From Candidatus Acetothermia bacterium (GTDB lineage: Bacteria; Bipolaricaulota; Bipolaricaulia; Bipolaricaulales; Bipolaricaulaceae), in assembly GCA_011057175.1 (NCBI GenBank), contig DSBZ01000161.1, forward strand, positions 1 to 5,772: 5,772 nt of DNA, written 5' to 3'. Numbering within the stretch: the first letter of the stretch is position 1; every line of letters begins with the position of its first letter. The notes below the pieces were generated by a model. It ran no database searches. It was not told the origin of the DNA and saw only the letters and a program-made list of their open reading frames with translations. The position numbers and the translations under genes were made by a program. Of the stretch, positions 1 through 5,226 are shown piece after piece.

Positions 1-120
1 GTGGAGGGGCGAGTCGAGGTCGGGGACGACCGTCGGGCGAGCGGGGCGTGGCGGCGGGCGGTGGCGGGGGTCCTCGTGGAACGAGCCCGTGCCCGGGGCG
101 CCCGGAGGGCGAGCGCATGA
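1..120 (+). CDS. Molybdenum hydroxylase FAD-binding subunit, C-terminal end (partial)
   Basis: Frame 1 is open from the window edge to a TGA at 118-120 and encodes the last 39 residues of a protein. The segment G-D-D-R-R-A-S-G-A-W-R-R-A-V-A-G-V-L-V-E-R-A fits the C-terminal helix of CoxM/XdhB-type FAD subunits, which typically end with D-D-x-R-A-S-x-x-[YW]-R-R followed by a short Ala/Arg-rich helix. In this superfamily the subunit takes electrons from the [2Fe-2S] partner through FAD and delivers them to NAD+ or another acceptor. The stop overlaps the next start in an ATGA (117-120), so translation is probably coupled to the FeS gene. The FAD-binding motifs themselves lie outside the window. 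The family call rests on this tail and on the two genes that follow. Confidence 0.72.
   Translation: MEGRVEVGDDRRASGAWRRAVAGVLVERARARGARRASA
104..109 (+). promoter_or_regulatory. Ribosome binding site of the [2Fe-2S] subunit
   Basis: GGAGGG lies 7 bases before the ATG at 117. It decides the start: the same frame is open back to a GTG at 48, but those 23 extra residues are Gly/Pro/Arg-rich, have no counterpart in the family and lie over the FAD-subunit coding end. Confidence 0.7.
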
Positions 121-590
121 AGGTCTCATTCGAACTGAACGGGGAGCCGAAGTACCTCGATGTTGAGCCAGGGGAGCGCCTCGTTGCCCTCCTCCGCCGG
201 CTGGGGATGAAGTCGGTGAAGGAGGGGTGCGGCACGGGGGACTGCGGGGCGTGCACGGTGCTTGTGGACGGCCGCGCGATGCGATCGTGCCTCATGGTCG
301 CCCCCCAGGTCCAGGGGAAGAGGGTCATGACCCTCGAGGGGTTGGGGACGGTCGACGATCCCCACCCGCTGCAGCAGGCGTTCCTCGATAGCGGAGCCGT
401 GCAGTGTGGGTTCTGCACGCCGGGGATGATCCTCGCCACCTACGAGCTCCTCCTGCGCAACGGCGACCCGACCCCCGATGAGGTGCGGGAGGCGATCTCC
501 GGGAACCTGTGCCGATGCACGGGGTACGTGAAGATCGTGGACGCGGTCCTCCTCGCCGCCCAGTGGAAGAAGGAGGGGAGATGGCGGTAG
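117..590 (+). CDS. (2Fe-2S)-binding subunit of a xanthine dehydrogenase-family molybdenum hydroxylase
   Basis: This 157-residue protein matches the usual length of CoxS/XdhC-type small subunits (about 150-170). The N-terminal half is a plant-ferredoxin-like domain whose cluster ligands are C38, C43, C46 and C58 (C-x4-C-x2-C-x11-C, in C-G-T-G-D-C-G-A-C). The C-terminal four-helix domain holds the second cluster with C97, C100, C132 and C134 (Q-C-G-F-C-T-P-G-M and N-L-C-R-C-T-G-Y). All eight ligands are present. In the family it is the electron relay: Mo cofactor, then the C-terminal cluster, the N-terminal cluster and finally FAD on the neighbouring subunit. The start at 117 has a good ribosome binding site and overlaps the FAD-subunit stop by 4 bases. 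The gene's end overlaps the Mo-subunit start by 10 bases, so the three genes form one operon. The sequence does not define the substrate. Confidence 0.95.
   Translation: MKVSFELNGEPKYLDVEPGERLVALLRRLGMKSVKEGCGTGDCGACTVLVDGRAMRSCLMVAPQVQGKRVMTLEGLGTVDDPHPLQQAFLDSGAVQCGFCTPGMILATYELLLRNGDPTPDEVREAISGNLCRCTGYVKIVDAVLLAAQWKKEGRWR
571..576 (+). promoter_or_regulatory. Ribosome binding site of the molybdopterin subunit
   Basis: AGGAGG ends 4 bases before the ATG at 581 and lies inside the last codons of the FeS gene. It selects 581 over an upstream in-frame ATG at 509, whose extra 24 residues are only an out-of-frame reading of the FeS coding sequence. Confidence 0.75.
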
Positions 591-2905
591 ACGGGCGGAA
601 GAGGAACGCGGTCGGGCGGAGCGTGCGCAAGGTGGATGGGCCGGCCCTCGTCGCGGGCAAGCCCGTGTTCACCCTCGACCTCGACCTCCCTGGGGCCCTG
701 GTGGGGAAGATCCTCCCCTCGCCTCACGCCCACGCCGAAATCGTCTCGATCGACACCTCCGAGGCGGAGGCCGTGCCCGGGGTGCGGGCGGTCCTCCACC
801 AGGGGAACGTGCCCCGCGTTCCCTACACCACCGCCGGGCAGGGGTGGCCCGAGCCCTCCCCCTACGACACGGTGCTCTTCGACCGGAAAGTCCGGTTCGT
901 GGGGGACCGGGTGGCGGCCGTGGCTGCGGTGACCGAGGAGGCGGCCCTGGAGGCCTTGCGGAAGATCAAGGTCGAGTACCGGGTCCTCCCCGCCGTCCTC
1001 TCCCCCGAGACGGCCCTCGCCGACGGCGCCCCCGTCATCCACGACGAGCCCGACGCCGAGGGGATCTACGACGCCCAGCGCAACGTCGCTGCGGCGGTGG
1101 ACATCCCGGTCGGGGACGCCGCCCAGGGGCTTGCCGATGCGGCGGTGACCGCGGAGGCAATGTGCGAGATCCCGTACTCCCAACACGCCGCGATCGAGCC
1201 CCACTGCGTGCTCGCCTACTTCGACGAGGCGGGCAGGCTCGTCCTACGTACCTCGACCCAGGTCCCGTTCCACGTGCGCCGGATCGTGGCGCGGGTAGTG
1301 GGGCTGGACCCGGCCCGGATCCGGGTGATCAAACCCCGGATCGGCGGCGGGTTTGGCTCGAAGCAGGAGGTCATCCTCGAGCCGGTGGCGGCCCTCCTCG
1401 CCCTGAGGACGGGCCGCCCGGTGCGGATGGCCTACGCCCGGGAGGAGGTGTTCGTCGCCAGCCGCACTCGGCACCCGATGCGGGTCGCAGTGCGACTGGG
1501 TGCGGGGGAGGACGGCGTCCTCCAGGCCGTGGACATGGAGGTCCTCTCCAACACCGGGGCCTACGGGGCCCACGCCCTGACCGTGCTGTCCAACGTGGGT
1601 TCCAAGACCCTCCCCCTCTACAACAAGGCCCGCCATCTCCGGTTCCACGGGAGGGCGGTGTACACGAACCTCCCCGTCGCTGGGGCGTACCGGGGGTACG
1701 GGGCGACCCAGGGGTACTTCGCCCTCGAGGTGGCGATGGACGTGCTCGCCGAGAAGCTCGGACTGGATCCCGACGAGTTGCGGAGACGGAACCACATCCG
1801 GGTCGGGGAGACCTCCCCCATCTTCGAGAAGATCGGGGAGGGGCGGGAGGGCACGGCCCAGATCGTCCGCTCCTGCGCCCTGGAGGAGTGCCTGCGGATC
1901 GGGGCGGAGCGGATCGGGTGGCGGGAGAAGCGGGGAAAGCGGAGGACGGACGGGCCGTGGGTCCACGGGGTGGGGATGGCGTGCGCGATGCAGGGGTCGG
2001 GGATCACCGGGGTGGACATGGCCGCGGCGACCCTCGTCATGCAGGACGACGGGAGCTTCCGCCTCCTCGTCGGGGCGACTGACCTCGGGACGGGCTCGGA
2101 CACGATCCTCGCCCAGATCGCCGCCGAGGAGCTCGGGGTCCCGGTGGACCGCGTCCTCGTCTACTCCGCGGACACGGACTTCACCCCCTTCGACACCGGA
2201 GCCTACGCCTCGAGCACGACGTACGTGTCGGGGAACGCGGTCCTCCGGGCGGCCCAAGAGGTGCGGGGGCAGATCCTGGACGTGGCCGCGGCGGCCCTCG
2301 AGGAGAGGCCGGAGGTGCTGGAGCTCGGGGGCGGAGCGGTGGAGAGCCGCCGCACGGGGAAGAGGCTCACCCTGGCCGAGATCGGCCACCGAGCGACCTA
2401 CGTGACCGACCAGAGGCAGATCGCGGCCACCGCCTCGTTCGCCTGCCCGGAGTCGCCGCCCCCGTTTGCCGCGTTCTTCTGCGAGGTGGCAGTGGATCGG
2501 GAGACGGGGATCGTGCGCGTGGAACACTTCGTGGTCGCCGCCGACTGCGGGGTGGCGATCCACCCCCAGGCCGCGGAGGGGCAGCTCGAGGGGGCGGTCC
2601 TCCAGGGGATCGGCCACGCCCTCTCCGAGGAGATGCTCTTCTCCCCAAGCGGGCGATGCGTGAACGCGAGCCTCTTCGACTACAAGATCCCGTCGGCGCT
2701 CGACGCGCCGAGGATCGAGGCGATCCTCGTCCCAAGCTCGGAGCCCACCGGGCCGTGGGGTGCCAAGTCGATCTCCGAGATCGGGATCAACGGTCCGCTT
2801 CCCGCGATCTCGAACGCGATCTACGACGCGGTGGGGGTCCGCCTGACACGGGCCCCGTTCACCTCGGAGCGGGTCCTCCTCGCCCTGCGCGCTGCCGGGA
2901 AGTGA
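581..2905 (+). CDS. Xanthine dehydrogenase-family molybdopterin-binding (catalytic) subunit
   Basis: This 774-residue protein has the usual length for a separate Mo subunit (about 750-800). The N-terminal part (about 10-130) is the Ald_Xan_dh_C a/b-hammerhead domain, starting G-R-S-V-R-K-V-D-G. The rest is the molybdopterin-binding domain. Visible motifs are S-T-Q (Q227), I-G-G-G-F-G-S-K-Q (254-262), A-Y-R-G-Y-G-A-T-Q (369-377), G-T-G-S-D-T from 503, D-C-G-V-A-I-H-P near 655, and G-A-K-S-I-S-E (727-733). By family alignment from memory, E733 is the catalytic base and R371 matches the substrate Arg of xanthine dehydrogenase, but Q262 sits where xanthine oxidases have Glu. The loop is neither A-Y-R-C-S-F-R nor A-Y-R-G-A-G-R, so this is not form I or form II CO dehydrogenase. 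The likely reaction is hydroxylation of a purine, N-heterocycle or aldehyde using water. Substrate unknown. Confidence 0.93.
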   Translation: MAVDGRKRNAVGRSVRKVDGPALVAGKPVFTLDLDLPGALVGKILPSPHAHAEIVSIDTSEAEAVPGVRAVLHQGNVPRVPYTTAGQGWPEPSPYDTVLFDRKVRFVGDRVAAVAAVTEEAALEALRKIKVEYRVLPAVLSPETALADGAPVIHDEPDAEGIYDAQRNVAAAVDIPVGDAAQGLADAAVTAEAMCEIPYSQHAAIEPHCVLAYFDEAGRLVLRTSTQVPFHVRRIVARVVGLDPARIRVIKPRIGGGFGSKQEVILEPVAALLALRTGRPVRMAYAREEVFVASRTRHPMRVAVRLGAGEDGVLQAVDMEVLSNTGAYGAHALTVLSNVGSKTLPLYNKARHLRFHGRAVYTNLPVAGAYRGYGATQGYFALEVAMDVLAEKLGLDPDELRRRNHIRVGETSPIFEKIGEGREGTAQIVRSCALEECLRIGAERIGWREKRGKRRTDGPWVHGVGMACAMQGSGITGVDMAAATLVMQDDGSFRLLVGATDLGTGSDTILAQIAAEELGVPVDRVLVYSADTDFTPFDTGAYASSTTYVSGNAVLRAAQEVRGQILDVAAAALEERPEVLELGGGAVESRRTGKRLTLAEIGHRATYVTDQRQIAATASFACPESPPPFAAFFCEVAVDRETGIVRVEHFVVAADCGVAIHPQAAEGQLEGAVLQGIGHALSEEMLFSPSGRCVNASLFDYKIPSALDAPRIEAILVPSSEPTGPWGAKSISEIGINGPLPAISNAIYDAVGVRLTRAPFTSERVLLALRAAGK

Positions 2906-2907
2906 GC

Positions 2908-3580
2908 TTGCGCTCGCGGCCGACGGAGGTCCGGTCCTCTCCCTCGCGGTCCTGGATCGCGCGGCTTGCGGGCCCCGTCCTCGTGGGGAGCTTTGTGGCC
3001 GCCGTGCCCGGCCACGCATTTTGGGACGCGCGCCCCACGCGGGGCCTGTACAAGCCCACCGCGTACGTCCTCGCTCGGGGCGAGGTCGAGATCCAGTTCT
3101 TCGCGTTCGCCTCGCCCACGGACCCGCTTGGGTTCTTGCGGTTCGAATACGGCTGAGCGACTCGTTCCAGGTTGGGATGCGGCCCGTATCGGCGCTGTTC
3201 GGGGATGTGCAAGCGTGGGGCAAGGTCCACGTGGGGACAACCGGGCCCGTCTCTCTCGCGACCCCGTTCGGGGTCGAGATCCTGGTTCCCGTTCCTTCGT
3301 GGGCAGTCCGTGCGGGGTGGGTCCTCTCGTGGCGAGCGCTTCCCTCCCTCACCCTCCACCCTGGACTCGATCTCGGTTTCGTGCCGGCGACGGGCATCCT
3401 TGCCTACTTGGGAGTGGACTTCGACCCCTGGACGAACTTCAAGCTCATCTTGGAACTCGATGGAGAGGAGCCCTACCTCGACATCGGGCTCCTCGCCTGG
3501 CTGCTGGGGGTGGTCCGGTTCCAGGTGGATGTCTCCCTCCCTGGAGCGGGCTCCCCGTCAGCGTGAGCGTCCGGTTCTAG
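2908..3580 (+). pseudogene. Secreted outer-membrane beta-barrel-like protein, disrupted by two single-base frameshifts
   Basis: Three frames join into one sensible protein of about 224 residues. Frame 1 (TTG at 2908 to 3153) gives an Arg-containing N-terminus, a hydrophobic core (L-A-G-P-V-L-V-G-S-F-V-A-A-V) and a possible signal cleavage after P-G-H-A, then mature sequence up to R-F-E-Y-G and a TGA at 3154. Frame 3 continues with L-S-D-S-F-Q-V-G-M-R-P and alternating hydrophobic strands down to V-D-V-S-L-P-G-A at 3548. Frame 2 (3548-3580) then gives G-L-P-V-S-V-S-V-R-F and a stop, the Phe-terminated strand typical of BAM-assembled barrels. Each shift is explained by one missing base (CC to C near 3153, GGGG to GGG near 3548-3550). 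Without the second shift, frame 3 stops at 3566 and loses the terminal Phe. The gene starts 2 bases after the Mo-subunit stop, so it may be cotranscribed. Specific function not recognised. Confidence 0.6.
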
Positions 3581-3583
3581 AGA

Positions 3584-3605
3584 GGCGTCGGGGACGATCC
3601 CCGCC
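3584..3605. terminator. Hairpin between convergent genes, possible bidirectional terminator
   Basis: GGGGA (3590-3594) and TCCCC (3598-3602) pair around a 3-base loop, and GGC (3584-3586) can pair with GCC (3603-3605) across a 3-base bulge. It lies between the barrel gene stop (3580) and the helicase stop (3607-3605), where convergent transcription should end. No T-tract follows on either strand, so intrinsic termination is unproven. Confidence 0.35.
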
Positions 3606-4822
3606 TACCGGCGCCGGTATCCTCGCCGGCCGTACCTGGAGGTCGACCCCGTGTACGCCGCGCCCGTGCGGACCGGCGGGGCGAGGACCGGAACGGCCGC
3701 CCCGCCGTAGTCGAACCCGGGAAGGCGGCACGGCTCGATCGGCTTCCCCACCGCCTTCTCCACCCACTTGCGCCGGAGCTTGTCGGTGGGCGTGGAGAGG
3801 GAGATCGCCTGGCCGGACTTGGAAATCCGCCCCGTGCGGCCCACGCGGTGGGTGTAGGCGTCCACGGTGTCGGGCAGGTCGTAGTTGACCACGTGGGAGA
3901 TGTCCTCGACATCGATCCCCCGCGCCGCGACGTCGGTCGCGACGAGGATGTCGTACCGTCCCGAGCGGAACCCATCGAGCGCCCCTTGGCGCTCCCGCTG
4001 GGTCATGTTCCCCTCGATCGCCGCCGCGCGGAACCCCGCCCGGGCGAGGAACGAGGTGAGCGCCTGGGTGCGGTGCTTGGTGCGCGTGAACACGAGCACC
4101 CGTCCCCTGGCCGGCCCGCGGAGGAGGGCGAGGAGGAGGTCGCGCTTCCGGCCCTCGGTGATCGGGTAGAACGCATGGGACACGGTCTTCGCCGGGGCGC
4201 CCGGGTCCACCTCGATCGTGACCGGGTCGCGGAGGATGCTCCCCGCCAGGCGGCGGATCTCCGGGGGCATCGTCGCCGAGAAGAAGAGGGTCTGCCGATC
4301 CTTGGGTAGGAGGGCGAGGATGCGCCGGATGTCGGGGAGGAACCCCATGTCGCACATGCGGTCCGCCTCGTCGAGGACGAGCACCTCCACGCGCGAGAGG
4401 TCGATCGCTCGATCTCGGTGGAGGTCGAGAAGCCGGCCTGGGCACGCGATCACCGCGTCCGCCCCGCGGCGCAGCGCAGAGGCTTGGGGCCGCTTGCTCA
4501 CCCCCCCGTACACGGCGACGCTGCGGACGCCGATGTCCTTTCCAAGCAAGCGCGTCGCTTGGTGGATCTGCTCGGCAAGCTCTCGCGTTGGGGCGAGCAC
4601 GAGCACGCGCACGAGGTCCTTCCTGCCCTCGGCGAGACGCTGGAGGATGGGGAGCATGAACGCCGCCGTCTTCCCGGTCCCAGTCTGGGCGACGCCGATC
4701 ATGTCGCGACCTTCGAGCACAACGGGAATCGCCTGCTCTTGGATCGGGGTGGGTCGAACGTAGCCAACTGCCTTGATCCCGGATGCAATCCGGGGGTGAA
4801 ACGCAAAACTGCTGAAATCCAC
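3605..4822 (-). CDS. DEAD-box ATP-dependent RNA helicase, RhlE-like
   Basis: This 405-residue protein has both RecA-like domains and the full DEAD-box motif set: upstream Phe and Q motif (G-Y-x-R-P-T-P-I-Q, 20-28), motif I A-Q-T-G-T-G-K-T (45-52), Ia P-T-R-E-L-A (78-83), G-G (106-107), Ib C-P-G-R (127-130, Cys where T-P-G-R is usual), II D-E-A-D (151-154), III S-A-T (182-184), IV V-L-V-F-T (242-246), V A-R-G-I-D (300-304) and VI H-R-V-G-R-T-G-R (325-332). A basic Gly/Tyr/Arg tail (about 385-405, ending R-R-G-Y-R-R-R) probably binds RNA. Such enzymes unwind short RNA duplexes in ribosome assembly, mRNA decay and cold adaptation. The GTG start at 4822 is supported by AAGGAGG 6 bases upstream. 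The frame is intact, unlike its neighbours on both sides. It is convergent with the barrel gene. RhlE is the closest type by length and motif spacing, but CsdA- or RhlB-type roles cannot be excluded. Confidence 0.95.
   Translation of the reverse strand: MDFSSFAFHPRIASGIKAVGYVRPTPIQEQAIPVVLEGRDMIGVAQTGTGKTAAFMLPILQRLAEGRKDLVRVLVLAPTRELAEQIHQATRLLGKDIGVRSVAVYGGVSKRPQASALRRGADAVIACPGRLLDLHRDRAIDLSRVEVLVLDEADRMCDMGFLPDIRRILALLPKDRQTLFFSATMPPEIRRLAGSILRDPVTIEVDPGAPAKTVSHAFYPITEGRKRDLLLALLRGPARGRVLVFTRTKHRTQALTSFLARAGFRAAAIEGNMTQRERQGALDGFRSGRYDILVATDVAARGIDVEDISHVVNYDLPDTVDAYTHRVGRTGRISKSGQAISLSTPTDKLRRKWVEKAVGKPIEPCRLPGFDYGGAAVPVLAPPVRTGAAYTGSTSRYGRRGYRRR
3606..3619. repeat. 14-bp perfect palindrome at the helicase 3' end
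   Basis: TACCGGC is followed directly by its reverse complement GCCGGTA. The palindrome encodes the final Tyr-Arg-Arg-Arg of the helicase and covers two bases of its stop codon. It could add to RNA structure at the end of the transcript, or be a by-product of the Arg-rich tail. Confidence 0.5.
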
Positions 4823-4824
4823 CG

Positions 4825-4851
4825 AGAGCCTCCTTGGCTCTTATGAGCCAA
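4825..4851 (-). promoter_or_regulatory. Competing hairpins in the helicase leader (candidate RNA switch)
   Basis: Read on the minus strand, TTGGCTC (4851-4845) pairs perfectly with GAGCCAA (4840-4834) around a 4-base loop. The same middle arm, as AGAGCC (4841-4836), can instead pair with GGCTCT (4830-4825) around the 5-base loop AAGGA. The first fold leaves GGAGG of the Shine-Dalgarno free. The second puts it partly in the loop and partly in the stem. The two folds share the middle arm and cannot coexist. The TAA stop of the upstream reading frame is in the first loop, so a terminating ribosome could also shift the balance. No known riboswitch class is recognised. Confidence 0.4.
4829..4835 (-). 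promoter_or_regulatory. Strong ribosome binding site of the DEAD-box helicase
   Basis: AAGGAGG on the minus strand is a near-perfect Shine-Dalgarno sequence, 6 bases before the GTG at 4822. It fixes the GTG as the start. It lies inside a set of competing inverted repeats. Confidence 0.85.
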
Positions 4852-4927
4852 GTCGCACCCTCGGCTCGGGTCCATTGGGCAGCCCCGCGATTGGGGCGTG
4901 CGATGCGCTGTTCGGTCTTGTGAGAGC

Positions 4928-4933
4928 AGTATA
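4928..4933 (-). promoter_or_regulatory. Possible -10 element of a helicase promoter
   Basis: TATACT on the minus strand matches 5 of 6 positions of the sigma-70 -10 box and stands out in this GC-rich sequence. The hexamer 17 bases upstream (TGGCGA) is a poor -35 match. If used, transcripts would start near 4921 and carry a leader of about 100 bases containing the competing hairpins. Confidence 0.3.
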
Positions 4934-5216
4934 CGCCCCCAGGCCCTTGGTCGCCACCCACCCCTGGGAGATGAGGTCCGGGTGGTGGCGCGCAAGCCAC
5001 GGCGTGACCTCCGCGCGCACCCGCTCGGCCAGCGCCGATCGCCTCGTCCGCCTCCTGTTGGGAGACCGCCCCGCGTACACGTAGTCGCTGAGGTGCCGCT
5101 TCTTGCGGAGAGCCTCGATCATCGCGAGGACTTCAGCCTTGAGACTCACCGCGTGGGCCAAGGACTCCAGGGCCCAGTAGGAGCCGCCTTCCCGCCGCCG
5201 ACTTGGAATTGACCAG

Positions 5217-5225
5217 CCCCCCCCC
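5217..5225. repeat. C9/G9 homopolymer tract
   Basis: Nine consecutive C on the plus strand, read as G9 on the minus strand. The tract starts 2 bases after the ATG at 5230-5228, just behind the istB stop. Tracts of this length are prone to slippage and to base-calling error, so the frame of the downstream remnant relative to this ATG is unreliable. Confidence 0.9.
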
Positions 5226-5226
5226 G

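Noticed and set aside
844..2082. 412-codon plus-strand frame inside the Mo subunit
   Set aside because: It is an out-of-frame Arg/Gly/Pro-rich shadow of the Mo subunit.
581..2905. Aerobic CO dehydrogenase large subunit (CoxL), suggested by the FAD/FeS/Mo gene order
   Set aside because: The active-site loop reads A-Y-R-G-Y-G-A-T-Q, not the form I A-Y-R-C-S-F-R or form II A-Y-R-G-A-G-R signature.
3148..3158. Programmed -1 ribosomal frameshifting in the barrel-like gene
   Set aside because: No slippery heptamer, upstream Shine-Dalgarno stimulator or clear downstream hairpin is visible, and a second shift would still be needed at 3548.
1244..3397. 717-codon open frame on the minus strand opposite the Mo subunit and barrel gene
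   Set aside because: It is Arg/Pro/Gly/His-rich with no recognisable motif and lies antisense to a gene with clear family motifs. Long antisense frames are expected in GC-rich coding DNA.
3021..3566. A simple 181-codon gene starting at TTG 3021 in frame 3
   Set aside because: Its first 45 or so residues are Arg-rich and lack a signal peptide, while frame 1 over the same bases has a good signal peptide and mature start. A frameshifted gene explains the sequence better.
4834..4851. Intrinsic terminator of the HEPN-like frame at its TAA stop
   Set aside because: The stem is perfect but no U-tract follows. The next bases are the helicase Shine-Dalgarno sequence, so a leader structure fits better.
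3558..5000. 480-codon minus-strand frame overlapping the helicase
   Set aside because: It is the helicase region read one base out of phase. All helicase motifs are in the 4822-3605 frame.
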